From positions 218,927-282,926 of the forward strand of contig NZ_JBFAPA010000018.1 of assembly GCF_040675465.1 (NCBI RefSeq): a stretch of 64,000 bases of DNA, in the 5' to 3' direction. Made by a program: the position numbers and the translations under genes. The notes below the pieces were generated by a model. The model made no database searches. It was not told the DNA's origin and saw only the letters and a list, made by a program, of their open reading frames with translations. Position 1 is the stretch's first letter. Each line of letters starts with the position of its first letter. This DNA is from Kibdelosporangium sp040675465 (GTDB taxonomy: Bacteria > Actinomycetota > Actinomycetes > Mycobacteriales > Pseudonocardiaceae). Positions 48,337 through 56,709 of the stretch are shown piece by piece.

Positions 48337-49377
48337 ATGAGAACCATCGGGGTGCTCGTCGCGGTGCTGGCGCTGCTCATCGGTGCAACGCCGGCCAACG
48401 CGACCAACGGCTTGTCCTGGCAGCTGACGCCGACCGGCAGCGCGGCCAGGTTGCGCGGTCTGTCCGTTGTGGACGGACGAACGGCGTGGGCGAGCGGCAG
48501 CCTCGGCACGGTCCTGCGGACCACCGACGGCGGCCGGACCTGGCAGAGCGTGGGCCCGCCGGACACCGCGGACCTGCAGTTCCGGGACATCGAGGCGTTC
48601 GACGCCGACCACGCGGTGATCCTGTCGATCGGCAACGGCGCGGCGTCGCGCATCTACGTCACGGCGAACGGCGGCAAGACGTGGCAGGAGACGTTCCGCA
48701 ATCCCGACGAACCCGCCTTCTACGACTGCGTCGCGTTCTTCGACCGGCGCAACGGCCTGGCGATGAGCGACCCGGTGGACGGCAAGTTCCGCATCATCGC
48801 CACCAGCGACGGCGGCGCGAGCTGGAAGGTCCTGCCCAGCGACGGCATGCCGCCGGCGCAGACCGGCGAGGCCGGGTTCGCGGCGAGCGGCCAGTGCCTG
48901 ATCACCAAGGGCAGCAAGGACGCCTGGATCGGGTCCGGCGGTGGCGCGAAGGCCCGCGTCTACCACTCCAGGGACCGCGGCCGGACGTGGACGTTCAGCG
49001 AGACACCATTGGGCAGTTCGGAGAGTTCGGGCGTGTTCGCTCTGGCGTTCCGCAACACCCACACGGGGATAGCTATCGGTGGCGACTTCAACGATCCTGA
49101 CCCAGCTGTGCATGCTTTGGCTACCACGCGTGACGGCGGCCGCAGCTGGCGTGAACCGCCCCAGGCGCCCCGGCGGTATCGCTCGGGGGCGACCTACTTG
49201 CCTTACCTGCCAACGGGAATCATCGCCGTCGGGCCGAGCGGCAGCGACCTCAGCTGGGACGACGGCAACCACTGGCACCAGTTCGACGAAGGCAGTTTCG
49301 ACACCGTCGACTGCGGCTGGGACGGCGCCTGCTGGGCGTCCGGCGAGAAGGGCCGGATCGCCAAACTTCGCTGGTAG
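48337..49377 (+). CDS. Secreted BNR/YCF48-like beta-propeller protein
   Basis: 346 residues with a signal peptide (Met-Arg-Thr-Ile-Gly-Val-Leu-Val-Ala-Val-Leu-Ala-Leu, cleavage after Ala-Asn-Ala near 23). At least five Asp-Gly-Gly-x-(Ser/Thr)-Trp Asp-box repeats (Thr-Asp-Gly-Gly-Arg-Thr-Trp, Ala-Asn-Gly-Gly-Lys-Thr-Trp, Ser-Asp-Gly-Gly-Ala-Ser-Trp, Arg-Asp-Arg-Gly-Arg-Thr-Trp, Arg-Asp-Gly-Gly-Arg-Ser-Trp) mark a propeller of the photosystem-II stability factor/sialidase-like type. Sialidase catalytic residues are not evident. TAGCGT eight bases before the ATG suggests leaderless transcription. Confidence 0.83.
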   Translation: MRTIGVLVAVLALLIGATPANATNGLSWQLTPTGSAARLRGLSVVDGRTAWASGSLGTVLRTTDGGRTWQSVGPPDTADLQFRDIEAFDADHAVILSIGNGAASRIYVTANGGKTWQETFRNPDEPAFYDCVAFFDRRNGLAMSDPVDGKFRIIATSDGGASWKVLPSDGMPPAQTGEAGFAASGQCLITKGSKDAWIGSGGGAKARVYHSRDRGRTWTFSETPLGSSESSGVFALAFRNTHTGIAIGGDFNDPDPAVHALATTRDGGRSWREPPQAPRRYRSGATYLPYLPTGIIAVGPSGSDLSWDDGNHWHQFDEGSFDTVDCGWDGACWASGEKGRIAKLRW

Positions 49378-49390
49378 AAAATCGTTTCCG

Positions 49391-49421
49391 ACGGGGACCG
49401 TGGCGCTGCTACGGTCCCCGT
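49391..49421 (+). terminator. Hairpin after the beta-propeller gene
   Basis: ACGGGGACCGT, nine bases, ACGGTCCCCGT: a perfect 11-bp stem starting 13 bases after the stop, just before the EF-Tu leader. Confidence 0.75.
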
Positions 49422-49431
49422 CGTGTTCCCC

Positions 49432-49509
49432 ATGACCGATTCCGCGACGCTCGCAGGTGCGTACCTGCCGGGCGCGGCGTCGGCATGGCTGGACGGCGCC
49501 CGAAGCTGA
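49432..49509 (+). CDS. Candidate leader peptide of the EF-Tu paralogue
   Basis: A 25-codon frame (ATG to TGA) in the 5' region of the tuf-like gene, ending exactly at the start of a hairpin. It encodes Met-Thr-Asp-Ser-Ala-Thr-Leu-Ala-Gly-Ala-Tyr. No strong ribosome binding site. Its position relative to the hairpin is that of a ribosome-controlled attenuator; unproven. Confidence 0.35.
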   Translation: MTDSATLAGAYLPGAASAWLDGARS

Positions 49510-49555
49510 CCCTCCTCCTCTTCGCCCTCTTCCCGCGAAACCACCGGAGGAGGGT
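49509..49555 (+). promoter_or_regulatory. Leader hairpin upstream of the EF-Tu paralogue
   Basis: ACCCTCCTCC, 27 bases, GGAGGAGGGT: a perfect 10-bp stem 52 bases before the tuf-like start. The 3' arm contains GGAGGAGG, so the structure could also hide a purine-rich landing site. Candidate attenuator or translational switch. Confidence 0.5.
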
Positions 49556-49606
49556 CGAGGTGTCGCCGGTTTCGCCCGTCCAGCCCACATTCCAGGGGAC
49601 TTTTCG

Positions 49607-50788
49607 ATGACCAAGCAGCAGTTCGTGCGGACCAAGCCGCACGTCAACATCGGCACGATGGGTCACGTCGACCACGGCAAGACCACCCTCACCGCGGCCA
49701 TCACCAAGGTGTTGTCGCAGCAGGGGACCGGGACCAAGTTCGTCGCGTTCGACCGGATCGACCGGGCGCCGGAGGAGGTCGAGCGGGGGATCACGATCAA
49801 CATCTCGCATGTCGAGTACGAGACCCCGACCCGGCACTACGCGCACGTCGACATGCCCGGGCACGCCGACTACGTGAAGAACATGATCACCGGGGCCGCC
49901 CAGCTGGACGGCGCCATCCTGGTCGTGTCCGCCGAGGACGGTTCCATGCCGCAGACCCGCGAGCACGTCGTGCTGGCCAGGCGGATCGGCGTCGAGCACA
50001 TCGTGGTCGCCCTGAACAAGGCGGACATGGTGAGCGACACCGACCTGCTGGACCTGGTCGAGCTGGAGATCCGCGAACTGCTGACCACGTACGGCTTCGA
50101 CGGTGAGGCCGTGCCGGTCGTGCGGGTGTCCGGCCTGCGGGCGCTGCACGGTGACCCGGTCTGGGAGCAGCGGATCGTCGAGCTGCTGACCGCGGTCGAC
50201 GAGCACGTGCCGGTCCCCCTCCGGCGCCTGGACCTGCCGTTCCTCATGCCGGTGGAGAACGTCATGACCATCACCGGCCGGGGCACGGTCGTCACCGGAG
50301 CGGTGGAGCAGGGCACCATACGGGTGGGCGAACAGGTCGAGGTCGTCGGGCTCGCGCCGACCATGACCAGCGTCTGCACGGGGCTGGAGATGTTCGGCAA
50401 GTCGCTGGAGCACGCCGAGGCGGGTGACAACGCCGCGGTGCTGCTGCGCGGTGTCAAGCGCGACGAGGTCCGGCGCGGGCAGATCCTGGCCCAGCCGGGC
50501 AGCATCACGCCGCACCGCCGGTTCCGTGCCGACGTGTACGTGCTGACGGAGAAGGAAGGCGGGCGGCGGACGCCGATCATGGACAACTACCGCCCGCAGT
50601 TCCACTTCCGCACCAGCGACGTCAGCGGCGCGATCCACCTGGACAGCGCCATGGTGCTGCCCGGTGACAGCGTCGAGTTCACTGTGGACCTCGGCAAGCC
50701 CATCGCCCTCAACAAGGGCCAGGGCTTCGCCATCCGCGAAGGCCGTCTCACGGTCGCCGCGGGCACGGTGTCCGAGGTACTGGACTAG
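49607..50788 (+). CDS. tuf: Divergent elongation factor Tu paralogue
   Basis: 393-residue EF-Tu with G1 Gly-His-Val-Asp-His-Gly-Lys-Thr at 19-26, G3 Asp-Met-Pro-Gly-His at 82-86, G4 Asn-Lys-Ala-Asp near 137, domains 2 and 3 complete. It differs from ordinary actinobacterial EF-Tu at many places, and Arg126 aligns with E. coli Gln124, where Lys gives kirromycin resistance. The main tuf gene is expected elsewhere with rpsLG-fusA. It resembles the tuf3-type extra copies of Streptomyces, which are stress- or resistance-linked. AGGGGAC precedes the ATG; the leader has an uORF and hairpin. Confidence 0.92.
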   Translation: MTKQQFVRTKPHVNIGTMGHVDHGKTTLTAAITKVLSQQGTGTKFVAFDRIDRAPEEVERGITINISHVEYETPTRHYAHVDMPGHADYVKNMITGAAQLDGAILVVSAEDGSMPQTREHVVLARRIGVEHIVVALNKADMVSDTDLLDLVELEIRELLTTYGFDGEAVPVVRVSGLRALHGDPVWEQRIVELLTAVDEHVPVPLRRLDLPFLMPVENVMTITGRGTVVTGAVEQGTIRVGEQVEVVGLAPTMTSVCTGLEMFGKSLEHAEAGDNAAVLLRGVKRDEVRRGQILAQPGSITPHRRFRADVYVLTEKEGGRRTPIMDNYRPQFHFRTSDVSGAIHLDSAMVLPGDSVEFTVDLGKPIALNKGQGFAIREGRLTVAAGTVSEVLD

Positions 50789-50792
50789 GGCG

Positions 50793-51326
50793 CTAGCGCC
50801 GCCGGATCACGAGGTGGGCGGAGTCCACGCGAGGGGCGGGGCGGAAACTGGAAGCAGGTATCCGCCCCGCCACTCGTATGTGGAACTTCCTTGCCCACAA
50901 AGCGGTCTCCTTGGTCTGCCCGTCGGAGACGCGCTTGGCGAACCCCCATTGCACGACCAGATCGGCGGCCACGAACGACCGCTGGGCCAGCAGTCTTCTG
51001 ACCAGAAGCGTTGACAACGAATAGGGAATGTTCGCCACGACGGAGAACTCCTTGTTGGGCAACGGAACCGTGCGCAGGTCGGCATGGATCACCCGGACCT
51101 GCGGCCGGTCGGCGAACCTCCGCGTCAGCTTGCGGACGAACTCGTCGTCACGTTCCACGGCCAGGATGCGGGAACCGGTGGAGGCCAGGGGAGCGGTGAG
51201 CGTCCCCGGTCCGGCTCCGAAGTCGATGACGAGATCACCCGGTCCAAGATCGGCCGAGCGGAGCAGCCCGCGGATGACCGCGGGCGCGCACAGGAAATGA
51301 ACCCCACTGGGGTTAGGGCGGGACAA
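50793..51326 (-). CDS. Short rRNA adenine N6-methyltransferase family protein (Erm/KsgA-like)
   Basis: 177 residues of the Erm/KsgA fold: motif I Val-Ile-Asp-Phe-Gly-Ala-Gly-Pro-Gly-Thr-Leu-Thr near 33-44, Ala-Val-Glu-Arg-Asp near 56, and catalytic motif IV Asn-Ile-Pro-Tyr-Ser near 98-102. Erm and KsgA proteins are about 250-300 residues; the C-terminal RNA-binding helical domain is missing and the N-terminal Gln-Asn-Phe-Leu-like segment reads Gly-Val-His-Phe-Leu. TTG start with GGAG seven bases before. Could dimethylate A2058 of 23S rRNA (macrolide resistance) or be a truncated family member. Tail-to-tail with the EF-Tu paralogue, four bases apart. Confidence 0.8.
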   Translation of the reverse strand: MSRPNPSGVHFLCAPAVIRGLLRSADLGPGDLVIDFGAGPGTLTAPLASTGSRILAVERDDEFVRKLTRRFADRPQVRVIHADLRTVPLPNKEFSVVANIPYSLSTLLVRRLLAQRSFVAADLVVQWGFAKRVSDGQTKETALWARKFHIRVAGRIPASSFRPAPRVDSAHLVIRRR

Positions 51327-51570
51327 AGTCGGCTCCAGGCGCCAGAGATGGGAGGTGAGCGCTGGTTTTTGGAGGCGACCACGAAGAACCGGACGTCAGG
51401 TCCGGTCAAGGGTGAACAGGTGCCGCGGGCGCCTCAGCTGCTGCGCAGCCGGGCGGCGGTCAACAAGGCACCGAAGAAGCAAGCTCCCACGTCACCCACG
51501 CTAACAACCGGGCGCAAACGGTTTATTGCCCGTGCGGCTAGAGTTACTCGCGGGTACGAAGGGAGCGTCC

Positions 51571-52944
51571 ATGGCGGACATCGGGACACTGCTGTCTGAG
51601 ATCGTCGGCACCGAGCATGTGCTCACGGGGGACGCGATCAGTGAGGACTACGCGCACGACGAGGCGTTGAGCCGGGACCCGGTGCGGCCGGCGTTCGTGG
51701 TCCGGCCGTCGACCGCCGAGCAGGTCGCCCAGGTGCTGAGAACAGCGTCCGATCAGGGGATTCCGGTCACCGCCCGTGGGTCGGGCTCGGGCCTGTCGGG
51801 TGCGGCCGCGCCGCGGCCCGATGGTGTGCTGATCTCCTTCGAACGGATGAACGCGGTCCTGGAGATCGACACGGAGAATCACGTCGCCGTCGTCCAGCCG
51901 GGCGTCACGCTGCAGGAGCTCGAGGAGCGCACGGCCGCCAACGGCCTGGTCTACCCCGTCTACCCGGGTGAGCTCAGCGCGTCCCTCGGCGGCAACATCG
52001 GCACCAACGCCGGTGGCATGCGAGCCATCAAGTACGGCGTGACCAGGCACAACGTCCTCGGCCTCGAAGCCGCGCTGCCGACCGGCGAGGTGATCCGCAC
52101 CGGCGGCAAGTTCGTCAAGGCGAGCACCGGCTACGACCTCACACAGCTGATCATCGGCTCGGAGGGCACGCTCGCCGTGGTCACCGAGGCCGTCCTCAAG
52201 CTGCACCCACGTCTACCCCATCAGGGGACAGTGCTCGCGCCGTTCACCGATCTGGATGAAGTGGCCCGTGCCGTTCCGCGAGTGGCCGACAGCGGGCTGG
52301 GCCCGTTGATCCTGGAGTACATCGACGGCCTGACCATGGGCGCGATCACGTACTCGGCGCAATTGCAGCTGGGCATCCCGGACGACATCAAGGAGACTTC
52401 GCAGGCCTACCTGGTCGTGATGCTGGAGAACCGGTCCGCCGAGCGGCTCGACGAGGACATCGAGGAACTTGGCGAACTTCTGTCGACGCTGGGCGCGAAG
52501 GACGTCTACGTCCTGCCCGGCCCGTCCGCGCGCAAGCTGATCGACGCGCGCGAGAAGGCGTTCTTCACCGCGAAGGCGGCCGGCGCGGACGACATCATCG
52601 ACACGGTGATCCCGCGGGCCGCGTTGCCCGACTTCATGGCCCGGGTGCGTGAGATCGCCCAGGAGAACAACACCTTCGTGATCGGCTGCGGGCACGCGGG
52701 CGACGGCAACGTGCACCTCGCGGTGCTGCAGAAGGACCCGGAGATCCGCGCGACGGTGCTGCGGGCGTTGTTCGACGCGGGCATCGGCCTCGGCGGCGCG
52801 ATCTCCGGTGAGCACGGCATCGGCCGCAAGCACGTGCAGAGCTTCCTGGCCCTGACCGACCCGGCCAAAGTGGACCTGATGCGCCGGATCAAGACCGCCT
52901 TCGACCCGGCGGGCATCCTCAACCCCGGCGTCCTTTTCGACTGA
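51571..52944 (+). CDS. FAD-linked oxidase, GlcD type
   Basis: 457 residues: FAD-binding type 4 (PCMH/VAO) domain with Val-Thr-Ala-Arg-Gly-Ser-Gly-Ser-Gly-Leu-Ser-Gly near 70-81 and Gly-Gly-Asn-Ile-Gly-Thr-Asn-Ala-Gly-Gly near 143-152, and the C-terminal cap ending Gly-Cys-Gly-His-Ala-Gly-Asp-Gly-Asn-Val-His and Phe-Asp-Pro-Ala-Gly-Ile-Leu-Asn-Pro-Gly. Oxidises a 2-hydroxyacid (glycolate or D-lactate type). GGGAG precedes the ATG. Fourteen bases before a TPP-enzyme gene, so probably one operon. Confidence 0.88.
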   Translation: MADIGTLLSEIVGTEHVLTGDAISEDYAHDEALSRDPVRPAFVVRPSTAEQVAQVLRTASDQGIPVTARGSGSGLSGAAAPRPDGVLISFERMNAVLEIDTENHVAVVQPGVTLQELEERTAANGLVYPVYPGELSASLGGNIGTNAGGMRAIKYGVTRHNVLGLEAALPTGEVIRTGGKFVKASTGYDLTQLIIGSEGTLAVVTEAVLKLHPRLPHQGTVLAPFTDLDEVARAVPRVADSGLGPLILEYIDGLTMGAITYSAQLQLGIPDDIKETSQAYLVVMLENRSAERLDEDIEELGELLSTLGAKDVYVLPGPSARKLIDAREKAFFTAKAAGADDIIDTVIPRAALPDFMARVREIAQENNTFVIGCGHAGDGNVHLAVLQKDPEIRATVLRALFDAGIGLGGAISGEHGIGRKHVQSFLALTDPAKVDLMRRIKTAFDPAGILNPGVLFD

Positions 52945-52958
52945 GGAGAGCAGAACAC

Positions 52959-54503
52959 ATGAACGGCGCACAGGCCCTGATCCGCACGCTCGTCGACGCG
53001 GGCGTGAACGTCTGCTTCGGCAACCCGGGCACGTCCGAGATGCATTTCGTGGCGGCCCTGGACTCGGTCCCGGAGATGCGCGGCATCCTGGCGCTGTTCG
53101 AGGGCGTGGTGACCGGCGCGGCCGACGGCTACGCGCGGATGGCCGACAAGCCCGCGGCGACCCTGCTGCACCTGGGCCCGGGCCTGGGCAACGGCCTGGC
53201 GAACCTGCACAACGCCCGCCGGGCCCGCACGCCGATCGTGAACGTCGTGGGCGACCACGCGACCTACCACAAGCAGTTCGACGCCCCGCTGGAGTCGGAC
53301 ATCGAGGCGCTCGCCCGCACGGTCGGCTGGGTGAAGACCAGCACGTCGACCGCTGCGCTGGCCGCGGATGCCGCCGAGGCGGTCGCCGCCGCGCAGGCCG
53401 GGCAGGTCGCGACGCTGATCCTGCCCGCGGACGTGTCGTGGACCGAAGGCGGCGAACCGGCCGCCGCGGTCGCGCCTCCCGTCGCGCGCCAGGTCGACGA
53501 GAGCGTGGTGCGCTCGATCGTCGACGTCCTGCAGTCGGGTGAATCGACCGTGGTCCTGCTTGGTGCGCATGGCACGCGGGAGCGCGCGCTGCGGGCGGCG
53601 AACCGGATCGCCCAAGCGACCGGCGTGAAGCTGTTCGCCGAGACCTTCCCGGCGCGCATCGAGCGCGGTGCGGGCGTTCCCGCGGTCGAGCGGCTCGGCT
53701 ACCTCGCGGAGCAGGTCACCTACCAGCTGACCGACGTGCGCAACATCGTGCTGGCCGGAGCGAAGTCCCCGGTGTCGTTCTTCGCCTACCCGGGCAAGGC
53801 CAGCGACCTCGTGCCGGACGGTGCAAAGGTGCACGTCTTGGCCGAACCGTTGGACGACGTCGCCTTCGCTTTGGAAGCCGTCGCCGACCTGGTCGCGCCG
53901 GACATCGAGCCGGTCCTCCAGGAGGCGCGCCGGCCCGGCCTGCCCAGCGGCGACCTGACCCCGCAGAACTGGGTCGACGTGATCGGCGCGCTGCTGCCGG
54001 AGAACGCGATCATCGTGGACGAGGCCAACACCTCGGGCCTGCTGCTGCCGATGGCGACCGCGGGCGCGCCCAAGCACGACGTGCTCACGTTGACCGGTGG
54101 CGCGATCGGCTACGGCCTGCCGACGGCGGTGGGCGCCGCCGTGGCGTGCCCGGACCGTCCGGTGATCTGCCTGCAGGCCGACGGAAGCGCGATGTACACA
54201 TCGTCCGCGTTGTGGACGATGGCACGCGAGGGACTGAACGTCACCACTGTCGTGCTGTCGAACCGTTCCTACGCGATCCTGAAGCTCGAACTGCAGCGGG
54301 TGGGCGCGGAAAGCACCGGCCCCAAGGCCCTCGATCTGCTCGACTTGTCCCGGCCGGACCTCGACTTCGTGGCGTTGGCCACATCCATGGGGGTTTCCGG
54401 GACGCGGGCGTCGACGGCGGAGGAGCTGGCCGACCAGTTCCGCGCGGCCGTCGAGCAGCCCGGCCCGAGCCTGATCGAGGCCATGGTGCCCACGCTGTTC
54501 TGA
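52959..54503 (+). CDS. Acetolactate synthase-like TPP-dependent enzyme
   Basis: 514-residue ThDP enzyme: N-terminal Pyr domain with Phe-Gly-Asn-Pro-Gly-Thr-Ser-Glu near 20-27 and the ThDP-activating Glu in Leu-Phe-Glu-Gly-Val near 48; C-terminal PP domain with Gly-Gly-Ala-Ile-Gly-Tyr-Gly-Leu-Pro and Gln-Ala-Asp-Gly-Ser-Ala-Met-Tyr. Annotated in relatives as acetolactate synthase large subunit, but it lacks an FAD-domain signature and resembles benzoylformate/phosphonopyruvate decarboxylase-like enzymes. With the upstream GlcD-type oxidase it would decarboxylate the 2-oxoacid made from a 2-hydroxyacid; this pathway is inference. Confidence 0.83.
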   Translation: MNGAQALIRTLVDAGVNVCFGNPGTSEMHFVAALDSVPEMRGILALFEGVVTGAADGYARMADKPAATLLHLGPGLGNGLANLHNARRARTPIVNVVGDHATYHKQFDAPLESDIEALARTVGWVKTSTSTAALAADAAEAVAAAQAGQVATLILPADVSWTEGGEPAAAVAPPVARQVDESVVRSIVDVLQSGESTVVLLGAHGTRERALRAANRIAQATGVKLFAETFPARIERGAGVPAVERLGYLAEQVTYQLTDVRNIVLAGAKSPVSFFAYPGKASDLVPDGAKVHVLAEPLDDVAFALEAVADLVAPDIEPVLQEARRPGLPSGDLTPQNWVDVIGALLPENAIIVDEANTSGLLLPMATAGAPKHDVLTLTGGAIGYGLPTAVGAAVACPDRPVICLQADGSAMYTSSALWTMAREGLNVTTVVLSNRSYAILKLELQRVGAESTGPKALDLLDLSRPDLDFVALATSMGVSGTRASTAEELADQFRAAVEQPGPSLIEAMVPTLF

Positions 54504-54520
54504 CCATGATCTGAGACTCG

Positions 54521-54550
54521 TTGACGGTTGAACGAACGCGTCCGTAGCGT
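54521..54550 (+). promoter_or_regulatory. Promoter of the GNAT gene, leaderless
   Basis: TTGACG, 18 bases, TAGCGT, then eight bases to the ATG at 54559: a near-consensus housekeeping promoter. Confidence 0.7.
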
Positions 54551-54558
54551 TGGTGCAC

Positions 54559-55026
54559 ATGGATGTCCGGCATGTGCACCAGAGCGATCCGCTTGTGCAG
54601 CCGCTGCTGCGGGATCTCGAGCAGGAGTACACCGGCCGCTACGGCCGCCTGTTCGAGTCCCTCGTCGGCTACCCCGCCGAACGGTTCGCCCCACCGGACG
54701 GCGCCTTCCTGCTGTTGCTGGAGGAAGGCGAAGCCGTTGCCGGTGGCGCGTTCCAGAAGTACGCGCCGGACACCGCTGAGCTGAAACGGATCTGGACGCA
54801 CCGCGACCATCGCCGCCGCGGCCTGGCCGCGCGAGTGGTGGCAGAGCTGGAAAAGGAGGCCGCGGGTCGCGGCTACACCCGGATGGTCCTGACCACCGGG
54901 CCGCGCCAGCCCGAAGCCCGTGGCCTCTACCTCGCCCTGGACTACACGCCACTGTTCGATGTGGACGCGGACACCTCCGAATGGCGCCGCCCCCTCCCCT
55001 TCGAAAAGTCCCTGCTTCCCTCGTGA
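54559..55026 (+). CDS. GNAT-family N-acetyltransferase
   Basis: 155 residues. Acetyl-CoA loop His-Arg-Asp-His-Arg-Arg-Arg-Gly-Leu-Ala-Ala-Arg near 84-95 and Pro-Glu-Ala-Arg-Gly-Leu-Tyr-Leu-Ala-Leu-Asp-Tyr-Thr near 120-132. ATG 54559 is chosen over ATG 54550 because the promoter places the transcript start there. Substrate unknown. Confidence 0.85.
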   Translation: MDVRHVHQSDPLVQPLLRDLEQEYTGRYGRLFESLVGYPAERFAPPDGAFLLLLEEGEAVAGGAFQKYAPDTAELKRIWTHRDHRRRGLAARVVAELEKEAAGRGYTRMVLTTGPRQPEARGLYLALDYTPLFDVDADTSEWRRPLPFEKSLLPS

Positions 55027-55143
55027 GTGGGACTACCTGCGGTTTTGGCTGATCGGTTGATGGCGGGGTCCATCGATGGGCCACCAGGAGTGGGCCCTTG
55101 AGTGGATGTGCGGCTCGTGCCCGCGCTGCCACCGTTGGTCACC

Positions 55144-56700
55144 ATGGGGAAAACACTGATCGCGCTCGCGGTGGCGGGCGTGTTGCTCAGCAGCGGCGCG
55201 CCCGCTCTGGCGGGTGGCGACCGAGGTGACTGGCCGACGTGGCAAGGGGACAAGTCCGGCTCGCGGTACAACGGGGCCGAGCACCGGATCACCCCGGCGA
55301 ACGTCGGCGGCCTGAAACTCAAGTGGGCCTTCGCATATCCGAAGACCGGCGTGGTGGCCAAGAGCCAGCCCGCCGTGGTCGGGGACACGGTGTACTTCGG
55401 CGGGCCGGACATGAAGTTCTACGCGGTGGACGCGCGGTCCGGCCGTACGAAGTGGACATTCGACCTGCGGTCGGTCGATCCCGCGTTGCGGGCGGTGCTC
55501 GACGGTCCGGCGGTGGCTCGCGGCAAGGTTTTCTTCGGCGACAGCGGAGGTTACGTCTACGCGCTCGACCAGCGGGACGGGAAACTGGTGTGGGCCAAGG
55601 ACACCGAGCCGCACCAGGCCGGGATCCACACGAGTTCGCCGATGTACCACGACGGCCGGATCTACATCGGCGCATCCAGCATCGAGAATGCCACGACGGA
55701 CCGCAGTTACCCGTGTTGCACCTTCCGTGGACACATCGACGCCCTCGACGCCGACACAGGCAGTTTGGCTTGGCGTTACTTCACTGTGCCAGAGCCAAAA
55801 GCCAACGGCACCTGGCCCAGCGGCGCGGTGAGGTACGAGCCGAGCGGCGCCGGAGTGTGGAGCAGCCCGGTGATCGACGACCGCACCAACACGCTTTACG
55901 TTGGCGTGGGCCAGAACTACACCGGCAGCGCGGGCGACTTCGACTCGTTGATCGCGCTGGACGCCCGGACCGGCAAGCCCAGGTGGAAGCAGCAGGTCAC
56001 CAAGGCCGACACCTGGCGGACCCTGTGCAACGAACCGGATCCCGAAGGCTACTGCCCGGGCCTGAAGGACAACACCGCGCTGGACTACGACATCGGTGCG
56101 ACGCCGAACCTGTTCACGGTCAACGGCCGCGCGATGGTCGGCGTGGGCCAGAAAAGCGGCGTGTACCACGTGTTCGACGCCCGTACGGGTGAGGTGATCT
56201 GGCGTCGTCAGCTCGGCGTCCCGCTGCCCAGCGGCGGCATCTCGGGCATCCAGTGGGGATCCAGCTACGACGGCGAAAAGCTCTACATCGCCACGTATTA
56301 CGCCGAGCCGGGCACGTTGTTCGCGGTGAATCCGGCGAACGGCGATGTGCTGTGGAAGACACCCAACCCGGCCAACGGTTGCGACTGGGGCGGAGCCGCG
56401 CAGCACAAGGACATCTGCGCACTCGCACACGGTCCGGCGGTGACGAGCACACCGGGCGTGGTCTGGGAGGGCAGCAACGACGGCAAGATGCGGGCGTATT
56501 CCGCCCGATCCGGCAAGGTTCTCTGGGAGTACGACACGGTGCGTGACTTCCGGGGTGTCAATGGCCTGATGGGGCACGGGAGTGCGGTGTCGGCGAGCGG
56601 TGGAGCGGTTGTGTCGCACGGGATGATGTTCGTCCAGTCGGGTTACCAGCCGTTCTATCCGAGCGAGTACGGCAATGTTTTGTTGGCTTTCGGGTTGTAA
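55144..56700 (+). CDS. Secreted PQQ-type beta-propeller dehydrogenase-like protein
   Basis: About 518 residues with a signal peptide (Met-Gly-Lys-Thr-Leu-Ile-Ala-Leu-Ala-Val, cleavage near Ala-Leu-Ala-Gly). Repeated Trp-docking PQQ motifs (Tyr-Ala-Val-Asp-Ala-Arg-Ser-Gly, Tyr-Ala-Leu-Asp-Gln-Arg-Asp-Gly-Lys-Leu-Val-Trp, Ala-Leu-Asp-Ala-Arg-Thr-Gly-Lys-Pro) form an eight-bladed quinoprotein propeller. A vicinal Cys-Cys in Tyr-Pro-Cys-Cys-Thr-Phe resembles the disulfide of quinoprotein dehydrogenases of the polyvinyl-alcohol type; there is no cytochrome c domain. ATG 55144 fits the signal peptide; GTG 55102 is longer. Confidence 0.83.
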   Translation: MGKTLIALAVAGVLLSSGAPALAGGDRGDWPTWQGDKSGSRYNGAEHRITPANVGGLKLKWAFAYPKTGVVAKSQPAVVGDTVYFGGPDMKFYAVDARSGRTKWTFDLRSVDPALRAVLDGPAVARGKVFFGDSGGYVYALDQRDGKLVWAKDTEPHQAGIHTSSPMYHDGRIYIGASSIENATTDRSYPCCTFRGHIDALDADTGSLAWRYFTVPEPKANGTWPSGAVRYEPSGAGVWSSPVIDDRTNTLYVGVGQNYTGSAGDFDSLIALDARTGKPRWKQQVTKADTWRTLCNEPDPEGYCPGLKDNTALDYDIGATPNLFTVNGRAMVGVGQKSGVYHVFDARTGEVIWRRQLGVPLPSGGISGIQWGSSYDGEKLYIATYYAEPGTLFAVNPANGDVLWKTPNPANGCDWGGAAQHKDICALAHGPAVTSTPGVVWEGSNDGKMRAYSARSGKVLWEYDTVRDFRGVNGLMGHGSAVSASGGAVVSHGMMFVQSGYQPFYPSEYGNVLLAFGL

Positions 56701-56709
56701 CGTGAGGGC

